DNA of 64,000 nucleotides from Oceanotoga teriensis (GTDB lineage: Bacteria; Thermotogota; Thermotogae; Petrotogales; Petrotogaceae): the NCBI RefSeq assembly GCF_003148465.1, contig NZ_QGGI01000006.1, forward strand, positions 1 to 64,000. The letters run 5' to 3'. A program made the position numbers and the translations under genes. Of this stretch, positions 54,657 to 61,306 are shown piece after piece (within the stretch, counting starts at the first letter, position 1; every line of letters starts with the position of its first letter). The notes under the pieces are model-generated. The model was not told where the DNA came from. It did not search any database and saw nothing but the letters and a program-made list of their open reading frames with translations.

Positions 54657-55883
54657 TCAATACTTTATTCCATAAAAAGCCCAATGATTAACAGTATCCC
54701 CGTCTATTATAAAAGGTTCGGTATAACCTGTTTTTTTAGAATTTCCAAGATAATAAGACTCAATTTCTTTCAAATTATTAATATTAAAAGAAGCTTTAAT
54801 ATTCTCCAATAAAAATTTATCTTTGATTTTAGAGTCAAGTTTTTTTAATGTTTTTGAAGATTCTTTAAAATAAAGATAACTACCGAGCCAATAACCATTA
54901 ATTTTTAAGAAATTTTTTGTTCCTTGTATTGGAGAAATATCATTCTTTAAATTTCTACTTGAAGATCCGTAAACATCTAATATAATGTCAATAATTCCTT
55001 TTTTTATAGGAATTTTAGAAAATTTTGAAGAAACAAAAATTATGTTACCTGTTTTTCCCATAGACTCCATATAGTTTTTAGATGATTTAATTACTTCATA
55101 TTTATCATCACATGCGATATAAAATGAAGATTCAGGAATATTACCTATTATTTTTTTTAAAAAAAATCCAGAACCAGTCCCTAATTCAAGAATAAATTTA
55201 TTAGATAGATCAAATTTATTAAATCTCTTATATATCCAATCCATACCTTTATATACAAGATTAACGAAAGATTGATTAGATTTTTTAACATAATTTTCTC
55301 CAGGTTTTTCAACTTCTTCTATTTCAGGTTTATTATAATCGGCAGAATCAGTTATAATAATACCATTATCAATATTAGCTTTATATCCACATTTGCAAGA
55401 AATCTCTCCCTTAAAAACTTGATTGTCTTCTATAGAACCTTTAGATAAATTAAGCTTTGAATCACATTCAGGGCAATATAAAAAGTTTATAAAAAAAAGA
55501 GGTACACCAATTTTAGTATAATTATCATTAAAATTTTTTCTTATAGAAATTATTTTTTCGTTAATATCTTTTATAGCTTTAGTAATAAGGTCTTTTTCGT
55601 TCAAAAGTTCATGTTTCTTATTATCAAAAAAACTAACATAATAATCCAATCCATCTTGATTTGTAAGATTAGTAAACCTTTTAATAGAAAAAATTTTTTG
55701 AATTTGAGAAACTGTAAAACGCATAGACTTAAGTTCTAAAATTTCTTCAAGATCTTTTTCGCATCTATCATCAAAAGTATATTGATTATGAATTTTCTCA
55801 GGCGTCAATAAACCTATTTCTATATAGTACCGAACTGTATCTATAGTTAAATCAAATTGTTTTGCAAATTTACCTATTTTCAA
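54657..55883 (-). CDS. MerR-type regulator fused to a zinc-ribbon and SAM methyltransferase domain
   Basis: The first 75 or so residues are a MerR helix-turn-helix (KIGKFAKQFDLTIDTVRYYI, then LLTPEKIHNQYTFDDR) and a helical linker follows. Next is a cysteine ribbon (CPEC...CKCG, near residues 148-180), then a class I methyltransferase with ILELGTGSGFFLKKI near residue 236. The 408-residue protein may thus sense through or couple DNA binding to methyl transfer. The open frame begins at TTG 55910, but GGGGGG lies before TTG 55883, the preferred start. Substrate and target genes are unknown. Confidence 0.75.
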   Translation of the reverse strand: MKIGKFAKQFDLTIDTVRYYIEIGLLTPEKIHNQYTFDDRCEKDLEEILELKSMRFTVSQIQKIFSIKRFTNLTNQDGLDYYVSFFDNKKHELLNEKDLITKAIKDINEKIISIRKNFNDNYTKIGVPLFFINFLYCPECDSKLNLSKGSIEDNQVFKGEISCKCGYKANIDNGIIITDSADYNKPEIEEVEKPGENYVKKSNQSFVNLVYKGMDWIYKRFNKFDLSNKFILELGTGSGFFLKKIIGNIPESSFYIACDDKYEVIKSSKNYMESMGKTGNIIFVSSKFSKIPIKKGIIDIILDVYGSSSRNLKNDISPIQGTKNFLKINGYWLGSYLYFKESSKTLKKLDSKIKDKFLLENIKASFNINNLKEIESYYLGNSKKTGYTEPFIIDGDTVNHWAFYGIKY

Positions 55884-55896
55884 TGAAAATCCCCCC

Positions 55897-55910
55897 TTGA
55901 AACCTTTCAA
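55897..55910. repeat. Inverted repeat, possible operator of the divergent pair
   Basis: TTGAAA-CC-TTTCAA is a perfect 6-bp inverted repeat. It covers the predicted transcription start of the MerR fusion gene (-) and the -35 box of the esterase promoter (+), a good place for autoregulation. Confidence 0.5.
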
Positions 55911-55915
55911 TAATT

Positions 55916-55924
55916 ATTATATCA
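55916..55924 (-). promoter_or_regulatory. Extended -10 promoter of the MerR fusion gene
   Basis: On the minus strand TGATATAAT, with the predicted start about at the inverted repeat. It overlaps the esterase promoter. Confidence 0.5.
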
Positions 55925-55960
55925 TAAATTAAAAGTTAAAAAATAAATGGAGGTAAAAAA

Positions 55961-56719
55961 ATGAATTATAAGAAAATTCAAACTAATGTCAATCCAAAAG
56001 CAAAGCAGAAATTTTTAAAAGGGGAAAAATATAACGAAGTTGTACTTTTAATTCATGGATACAATGGAATTCCAAATGATATGTATTATCTTGGTGAAAG
56101 ATTAAATGAAGAAGGATATAATGTTTTTATTCCAAGACTTCCTGGGCATGGAACAAATAAGGAAGATTTTATTAATTCAAATTGGAAAGATTGGATAAGA
56201 TACTCTTATGAATCATATTTGAATTTAAAGTCACAATATGACAATGTATATATAGGCGGATTATCAATGGGAGGAGTTATAACTGCAATACTAGCTTCTA
56301 AATTTCAACCTAAAAAAATATTTTTATGTGCACCAGCATTTATTGCAAAAGATAAAAGATTAAAATGGACACCTATATTGAAATATTTTATAAAAGAAAA
56401 AGAAAGAAAAAATCCTCCAACATTTGAAGACAAAGATCTGAAAAAACTTGCCGAAGAATATTGGAATTTTAATATAATATCCAAAGTATCAGATCTAAAA
56501 AAAGTGCAAAAAATGGGAATAAAAAATTTAAAAAATATAAAATCAAAAACATTAACAATAATCTCTAAAAAAGATGAAGCAGTACCTTTCGAAGTAAAAG
56601 AAATAATAGATAAAAATATAAAAAGTGAATATTTAATACTTGAAAAAAGTAATCATATAGTAGTAAATGACACAGAAAAAGAAATAGTTGCTCAAAAAAT
56701 AATAGAATTTTTAAAATAA
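55961..56719 (+). CDS. Carboxylesterase/monoacylglycerol-lipase-like alpha/beta hydrolase
   Basis: The 252-residue hydrolase has oxyanion motif LIHGYNG near residue 29, nucleophile GLSMGG near 98, acid in KKDEAVPF and the base in SNHIVVND. It matches the Est30/monoglyceride-lipase group of small cytoplasmic esterases. The natural substrate is unknown. It is divergent from the MerR fusion gene, which may control it. Confidence 0.85.
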   Translation: MNYKKIQTNVNPKAKQKFLKGEKYNEVVLLIHGYNGIPNDMYYLGERLNEEGYNVFIPRLPGHGTNKEDFINSNWKDWIRYSYESYLNLKSQYDNVYIGGLSMGGVITAILASKFQPKKIFLCAPAFIAKDKRLKWTPILKYFIKEKERKNPPTFEDKDLKKLAEEYWNFNIISKVSDLKKVQKMGIKNLKNIKSKTLTIISKKDEAVPFEVKEIIDKNIKSEYLILEKSNHIVVNDTEKEIVAQKIIEFLK

Positions 56720-56723
56720 AATT

Positions 56724-56772
56724 AAAACACATGATTACTAATACAAAAAAATATAGAGTAATCATGTGTTTA
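56724..56772. terminator. Bidirectional terminator between the esterase and NIF3 genes
   Basis: AAACACATGATTACT pairs with AGTAATCATGTGTTT around a 17-base loop in the gap between convergent genes. Confidence 0.65.
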
Positions 56773-56793
56773 TATAATTTTTATAGAATATGA

Positions 56794-57525
56794 TCAAATT
56801 TCATTATAAATATCTAAAAATTTAAATTCCACATCAAACTTATCAGATAAAAGTTTTGAAAGATTTTTAACTCCAAAAGTTTCAGTAGCATAGTGCCCAG
56901 CATTTATAAAGTTTATACATCTTTCTTTAGCAATATTTCTTGTATATTCTTTAACATCACCAGTTATAAAAGTATCAATATCATCATCAAGTTTATTTAA
57001 AAAATCGCTACCTTCACCTGATACAATTGCTACGTTTTTTACATGAGGATTATTTTTATAAACAAGCAATTTTTGTCCTTCAAATAAAATTTCGACTTTA
57101 TTCAAAAATTCTTCAAAATCCATTTTAGAATCATATTCACCTAAAAAACCAACTTCAAATCTTTTAGCATTTTTCAATTTCAAAGAATTTAAAATTGAAA
57201 TATTATTACCATATCCAGAATGAGCATCTAAAGGTAAATGATAACCTATAAGAGTTAAATCATTTTTTATTACTTTTTCAACCCTTTTCTTCATAAATCC
57301 AGATAAATTAAAAAAATTTTTTCCAAAAATACCGTGATGAACTAAAAGCATATCTGCATTATAGTCTATAGCTTTATCTATAAAGTCTTCATTAAATGAT
57401 ACTCCACAAGCAATTTTTTTAACCTCTTCTTTTCCTTCTATTTGAATGCCATTATGACAAAAGTCGTTGAAGTTCCAAGGTTCAAGTATAGAATTTAAAA
57501 ATTTTTCACATTCAAAAATATTCAT
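56794..57525 (-). CDS. NIF3/YbgI-family dinuclear metal protein
   Basis: The 243-residue protein shows the NIF3 metal motifs: LLVHHGIFGK near residue 60, LPLDAHSGYGNN, GEGSDFL and NAGHYATE. Family members have been called GTP cyclohydrolase I type 2 or TrmK-associated; no activity is sure. It is four bases after the adenosine-kinase-family gene, likely on the same transcript. Confidence 0.88.
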   Translation of the reverse strand: MNIFECEKFLNSILEPWNFNDFCHNGIQIEGKEEVKKIACGVSFNEDFIDKAIDYNADMLLVHHGIFGKNFFNLSGFMKKRVEKVIKNDLTLIGYHLPLDAHSGYGNNISILNSLKLKNAKRFEVGFLGEYDSKMDFEEFLNKVEILFEGQKLLVYKNNPHVKNVAIVSGEGSDFLNKLDDDIDTFITGDVKEYTRNIAKERCINFINAGHYATETFGVKNLSKLLSDKFDVEFKFLDIYNEI

Positions 57526-57529
57526 AGAA

Positions 57530-58021
57530 TCACCTCTTATAATTAGTGACTTTTCTTAAAAAATCATATCTTTTTTGAATATCTTCTTCTTCTTCAATAC
57601 CTTTAGGAGTAAATCCATCAATAACACCCATTATACCTCTTCCTTGATCAGTTTCAGCTATAACTAATTCTAATGGATTAGCAGTAGCTGCAAAAATATT
57701 AACTACTTCTTGAACATTTTGAATAGAATTCATAACACTTATAGGAAAGCCATTTTTAATAACTAAAACAAAAATATGACCAGCAGCAATTTTTTTTGCA
57801 TTCTTTACAGCATTTTTTATTAAATCATCATCATTTCCATCGTAACGTATCAAACATGGCCCAGAAGCTTCATTAAAAGCCAAACCAAATTTAATAGCTG
57901 GATTAGTTGTAACAAGAGTTTCATAGATATCTTCTACTGTTTTGATAAAATGTGATTGTCCTACAATAATGTTAGCATTTTCAGGAATATCAACCTTAAT
58001 AACATCAAAATTTAAACTCAT
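57530..58021 (-). CDS. Adenosine-specific kinase family (DUF355) protein
   Basis: The 163-residue protein matches the family typified by an archaeal adenosine-specific kinase: [40 protein letters not shown], and [18 protein letters not shown] 58021 (MSLNFDV) has GAGGTGG just upstream; the frame extends to 58039 without a site. The biological role is not established. Confidence 0.8.
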   Translation of the reverse strand: MSLNFDVIKVDIPENANIIVGQSHFIKTVEDIYETLVTTNPAIKFGLAFNEASGPCLIRYDGNDDDLIKNAVKNAKKIAAGHIFVLVIKNGFPISVMNSIQNVQEVVNIFAATANPLELVIAETDQGRGIMGVIDGFTPKGIEEEEDIQKRYDFLRKVTNYKR

Positions 58022-58141
58022 TATTAACCACCTCTTCAAAAAGATAAATTATAAAAAAATCCTATCATTATATAATTATAATACCAAAATAAAACTAAAT
58101 AATAAAAACTAAATAAAATTATGTTAACTTAGGAGGAAAAA

Positions 58142-58771
58142 ATGAATATATATCTTACAAGACATGGACAAACTGAATGGAATATTCAAAAAAAATTTCA
58201 AGGATGGAAAAATTCAAACTTAACAGAAATTGGAAAAAGACAAGCAGAATTATTATCAAAAAGATTAAAAAAAATAAAAATAGACAAAATATATACCAGT
58301 CCATTAAAACGAGCGTATGAAACATCAGAAATAATAAAAAATAATAGAAAAATGCCTATAATAGAAAAAGAAGGACTAAAAGAAATATATCTTGGAGAAT
58401 TTGAAGGAAAAAACTATGAAAAAATAAAAGAAAGCAATAAATTACCAAAACAGTTATATAATTTTTGGTATGAACCAGAGAATTATAAACCTGATAAAGG
58501 AGAAACTTTTCAAGAATTAAAAAAAAGAGTAGAAAATACATTATATCAAATAATAAATGAAAACAATGAAAGTTCAGATATATTAATAGTAACACATGGA
58601 GTAACGTTGAAAATGATATTTTTAATATTATTAAATGAAAATATCAAAAATATTTGGAAAACAACATATACTGAAAATACATCACTGAGTTTATTTGAAT
58701 ATAATAATGAAAAATTTAAATTAAAAATTCATGGTGATATAAAACATTTAGAAGAAAATTATAATGGATAA
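58142..58771 (+). CDS. Histidine phosphatase family (phosphoglycerate-mutase-like) protein
   Basis: The 209-residue protein carries the catalytic RHGQTEWN at residues 7-14, the YTSPLKRAYETSEII block, EIYLGEFEG, and the second histidine in IVTHGVTLK. It could be a cofactor-dependent phosphoglycerate mutase relative or another phosphatase (for example of adenosylcobalamin phosphate). The TAGGAGG site is six bases before the ATG. Confidence 0.87.
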   Translation: MNIYLTRHGQTEWNIQKKFQGWKNSNLTEIGKRQAELLSKRLKKIKIDKIYTSPLKRAYETSEIIKNNRKMPIIEKEGLKEIYLGEFEGKNYEKIKESNKLPKQLYNFWYEPENYKPDKGETFQELKKRVENTLYQIINENNESSDILIVTHGVTLKMIFLILLNENIKNIWKTTYTENTSLSLFEYNNEKFKLKIHGDIKHLEENYNG

Positions 58772-58872
58772 AAATAATCCGTTTATTTTATGTTAACTTT
58801 AGATTGATGTAAATGAAATTAATATACTGTATATTTAATTATGTAAATAAAAAAATAAAAGGAGGTAGTGCG

Positions 58873-59001
58873 ATGATAAGATTATTGAAATTAAGATATT
58901 ATATTTTAGCATTTGCGGGAATAGTGTCCCAATTTATTGCTAATTTGCTCAATCCTCAAAAATCATGGGATAGCTCTGCCTCGAAGGTTTTAATTTTTTA
59001 A
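58873..59001 (+). CDS. Small membrane-type peptide, possible signal or leader peptide
   Basis: A 42-residue peptide: basic MIRLLKLRYY, hydrophobic ILAFAGIVSQFIANLL and a polar tail NPQKSWDSSASKVLIF. A perfect GGAGGTAGTG ribosome-binding site lies just upstream, so ATG 58873 is preferred to the in-frame ATG 58813. The family is not recognised. The charge pattern places the N-terminus in the cytoplasm with the tail exported or cleaved off. Two near-tandem terminators follow, then the micro-ORF and exporter genes. Confidence 0.65.
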   Translation: MIRLLKLRYYILAFAGIVSQFIANLLNPQKSWDSSASKVLIF

Positions 59002-59010
59002 ACTAATATC

Positions 59011-59046
59011 AAAGGCCGTGACTATCCATAGTCACGGCCTTTTTTT
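59011..59046 (+). terminator. Intrinsic terminator 1 after the small peptide gene
   Basis: AAGGCCGTGACTA pairs with TAGTCACGGCCTT and seven T residues follow. Its GTGAC/GTCAC core is shared with terminator 2. Confidence 0.9.
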
Positions 59047-59050
59047 GTAT

Positions 59051-59083
59051 AAAAACCGTGACGAAATGGTCACGGTTTTTTTT
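59051..59083 (+). terminator. Intrinsic terminator 2 after the small peptide gene
   Basis: AAAAACCGTGAC pairs with GTCACGGTTTTT around GAAATG, with eight T residues. Its 5' arm (59056-59062) can also pair with the 3' arm of terminator 1 (59031-59037), an alternative structure that would break both terminators. Confidence 0.85.
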
Positions 59084-59111
59084 ATTAAAAATAATTAAGG
59101 GGATGATACAA

Positions 59112-59138
59112 ATGACGAAAAAAGTGATTAAAAATTAA
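59112..59138 (+). CDS. Possible 8-codon micro-ORF
   Basis: The frame MTKKVIKN is preceded by GGGG nine bases upstream, within AAGGGGATGATACAA. Length alone gives no support; it is listed because a ribosome-binding site is present and similar peptides follow. Confidence 0.25.
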   Translation: MTKKVIKN

Positions 59139-59238
59139 TTAATTAGTTTTTAAAAAAATAAAGTTATATAAAAAATATTTTTTTTGAAATAATTATTGAT
59201 TAAATTTAATTAAATTAAAGTTAACGGGAGGAAAAGAT

Positions 59239-59340
59239 ATGAAAAGATTAAAATATTTAAATAAAGAACAAAAAAACGAATTAATAGATAAAATGAATCA
59301 ATATAAAAACATAGTATATGAAATTACACGAAAAATTTGA
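59239..59340 (+). CDS. Micro-protein A, lysine-rich 33 residues
   Basis: It starts at ATG after CGGGAGGAAAAGAT, a strong ribosome-binding site. The product is highly charged and helical in pattern (KYLNKEQKNELIDKM), with no cysteine and no signal peptide. It looks related to micro-proteins B and C. It is first of four genes leading to the exporter pair; the start of B lies ten bases on. The function is not known. Confidence 0.6.
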   Translation: MKRLKYLNKEQKNELIDKMNQYKNIVYEITRKI

Positions 59341-59349
59341 GGTGAAAAT

Positions 59350-59448
59350 ATGAATAAATACTTAGAAAAAATATTGAATAAAAAACAAAAAAAAGAAATA
59401 GAAAACATATATAAATACATTCATTATGATAATATAAGAAAATTCTAA
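59350..59448 (+). CDS. Micro-protein B, lysine-rich 32 residues
   Basis: The ribosome-binding site is GGTGAAAATATG, identical in form to those of larger genes in this window. The product includes KILNKKQKKEIENIY, aligning with the KYLNKEQKNELIDKM block of A, so the two probably arose by duplication. No cysteine or signal is seen. The function is unknown. Confidence 0.6.
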   Translation: MNKYLEKILNKKQKKEIENIYKYIHYDNIRKF

Positions 59449-59460
59449 GGAGATAGAGAT

Positions 59461-59571
59461 ATGAAAAAATTAAAATATATAGAAATAAAAAAAGATATAA
59501 AAAAAACTGAAATAAATATATTTCAAATACTAAAATATGAAGAAATAAAAGTTCAAAAAAAGGTGGCTTAA
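59461..59571 (+). CDS. Micro-protein C, lysine-rich 36 residues
   Basis: It begins after GGAGATAGAGAT and ends five bases before the exporter start. The product opens MKKLKYIEIKKDIKK, like the MKRLKY start of A, and is basic and helical. Its last codons contain the exporter's ribosome-binding site AGGTGG, so the two genes are tightly linked. The function is unknown. Confidence 0.55.
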   Translation: MKKLKYIEIKKDIKKTEINIFQILKYEEIKVQKKVA

Positions 59572-59575
59572 TAAA

Positions 59576-61306
59576 ATGTTTAAAATATTAAAATATTTAA
59601 AAAAATATAAATTATTTACGTTTATATCCATATTAGCAATGTTAGGGTTTACGGGATTAGATCTCTTAAACCCTTATATAACAAAAACTCTTGTAGATAA
59701 AGTATTTGTTGAACAACAATATGATATATTTTTAAAATTAATATTAATACTTATTGGAATAATGATATTAAAATCAATTTTTGCATATACGAGAGAATTT
59801 TTATTTGATTATATAGGAACTAAAGTTATGGGAGATATAAAAAAAGATTTATTTTCGGAAATGCAAAAATATGATTTTTCATTTTTTGATAATAAAAATA
59901 CTGGAGAATTAATGTCAAGAATAGGAGAAGATGCAGAAAATATATGGAATGCTTTAGGATTTGGAATAGGATTTTTAAGTGAAGCAATAATTACATTTAT
60001 ATCAGCAACAACTATATTATTTTATTTAAATTATAAATTAGCTATATTAAGTGTAATTACAATGCCAATAATATTTTATTTAGCTTTAAAAATGGAAAAT
60101 AAAATATCAAAATCCTATGATGAAATATCAGATCAAGCAGCAAAAATAAATACAACAGCACAAGAAAATATTTCAGGAGTAAGACTTGTAAAGGCTTATG
60201 CGAATGAAAAAAAAGAAGTATTAAAATTTTTAAATCTTAATAAACAAAATTATGATTTAAATATGAAAAAAACAAGAATATTTGGAAAATACTATCCAGC
60301 AATAGAATTAGTTGGAAATATGACTATGATAATTGTGATGATTTTTGGTGGAATGCTTACAATTAAAGAAGAAATAACTATAGGTACACTCTTAGCTTTT
60401 ACAGAATATATATGGCTTTTAATATGGCCTATGAGAACTGTAGGAATGTTTATGAATGTTATTTCACAAGCTAATTCATCAGCAAGAAAAATCCAAAAGA
60501 TAAAAGATTATGAACCTAAAATAGTAGATAATAAAAAAGATTTAGAAATAAAAGATTCAAAAATAGTATTTAACAATGTATGGTTTAAATATAATGATAA
60601 ATATATATTAAAAAATATAAATTTGAAAATACAAAAAGGACAAACATTAGCTATAATAGGACCTACTGGATCTGGAAAAACTTCTTTAGTAAACTTAATT
60701 GCAAGATTCTACGAAATAGATAAAGGAAATATATATATAGACAATGAAGATATAAGAAATTACTCATTAAAAAAATTAAGAGAAAATATAAGTTATGTAT
60801 TTCAAGAAAATTTTCTTTTTTCAGAATCAGTAGAAGAGAATATAAAACTTGCAGGAAATGAAAATGATATAAAATTAAACGAAATATTAGAAAATTCTGG
60901 TTCAAAAGAATTTGTAGAAAAATTAAAATATCAAGAAAAAACAATAATAGGTGAAAGAGGGCAGGGATTATCAGGTGGTCAAAAACAAAGGCTTACAATA
61001 GCAAGAGCTTTAAATAAGAATTCAAAAATTATAGTGCTTGATGATGCAACATCTGCATTAGATATGGAAACTGAATATGAAGTATTAAAAAATATAAATA
61101 AATTAAATAAAGAGCAAATAAAAATAATAATAGCACATAGAATATCAGCTGTAAAAAATGCAGATCAAATAGTATATCTTGAAGATGGTGAAATAAAAGA
61201 AATTGGAACACATATGCAATTGATAAACAAAAAAGGAAAATATTATAATATATATTTACAACAATTTAAAGACTTTATAGAAGAAGAAATTGATGAGGTG
61301 ATATAA
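59576..61306 (+). CDS. Heterodimeric ABC exporter subunit with degenerate Walker B
   Basis: This is a 576-residue half-transporter: six transmembrane helices in the first 300 or so residues, then an ATPase domain with Walker A GPTGSGKTS near 362, Q-loop VFQENFLF, signature LSGGQ at 465-469, and Walker B IVLDDATSALD, where Asp490 replaces the catalytic glutamate. This Asp is typical of the degenerate site of Thermotoga TM287/TM288-type heterodimers. It has no peptidase domain at its N-terminus. The ribosome-binding site is AGGTGG inside micro-protein C. It shares its last base with the next gene. Confidence 0.92.
   Translation: MFKILKYLKKYKLFTFISILAMLGFTGLDLLNPYITKTLVDKVFVEQQYDIFLKLILILIGIMILKSIFAYTREFLFDYIGTKVMGDIKKDLFSEMQKYDFSFFDNKNTGELMSRIGEDAENIWNALGFGIGFLSEAIITFISATTILFYLNYKLAILSVITMPIIFYLALKMENKISKSYDEISDQAAKINTTAQENISGVRLVKAYANEKKEVLKFLNLNKQNYDLNMKKTRIFGKYYPAIELVGNMTMIIVMIFGGMLTIKEEITIGTLLAFTEYIWLLIWPMRTVGMFMNVISQANSSARKIQKIKDYEPKIVDNKKDLEIKDSKIVFNNVWFKYNDKYILKNINLKIQKGQTLAIIGPTGSGKTSLVNLIARFYEIDKGNIYIDNEDIRNYSLKKLRENISYVFQENFLFSESVEENIKLAGNENDIKLNEILENSGSKEFVEKLKYQEKTIIGERGQGLSGGQKQRLTIARALNKNSKIIVLDDATSALDMETEYEVLKNINKLNKEQIKIIIAHRISAVKNADQIVYLEDGEIKEIGTHMQLINKKGKYYNIYLQQFKDFIEEEIDEVI

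Larger units (their letters stand above)
55897..55925 (+). promoter_or_regulatory. Candidate promoter of the esterase gene
   Basis: TTGAAA (55897-55902), 17 bases, then TATCAT (55920-55925), about 35 bases before the esterase start codon. Confidence 0.45.

Noticed and set aside
58813-58872. N-terminal extension of the 42-residue peptide to ATG 58813
   Set aside because: The perfect GGAGGT ribosome-binding site lies inside the extension, six to eight bases before ATG 58873.
58873-59001. Streptide-like KxxxW cyclic peptide precursor
   Set aside because: The tail contains K-S-W, not K-x-x-x-W, and no radical SAM maturase is adjacent; the only radical SAM gene nearby is AmrS, 13 kb away.
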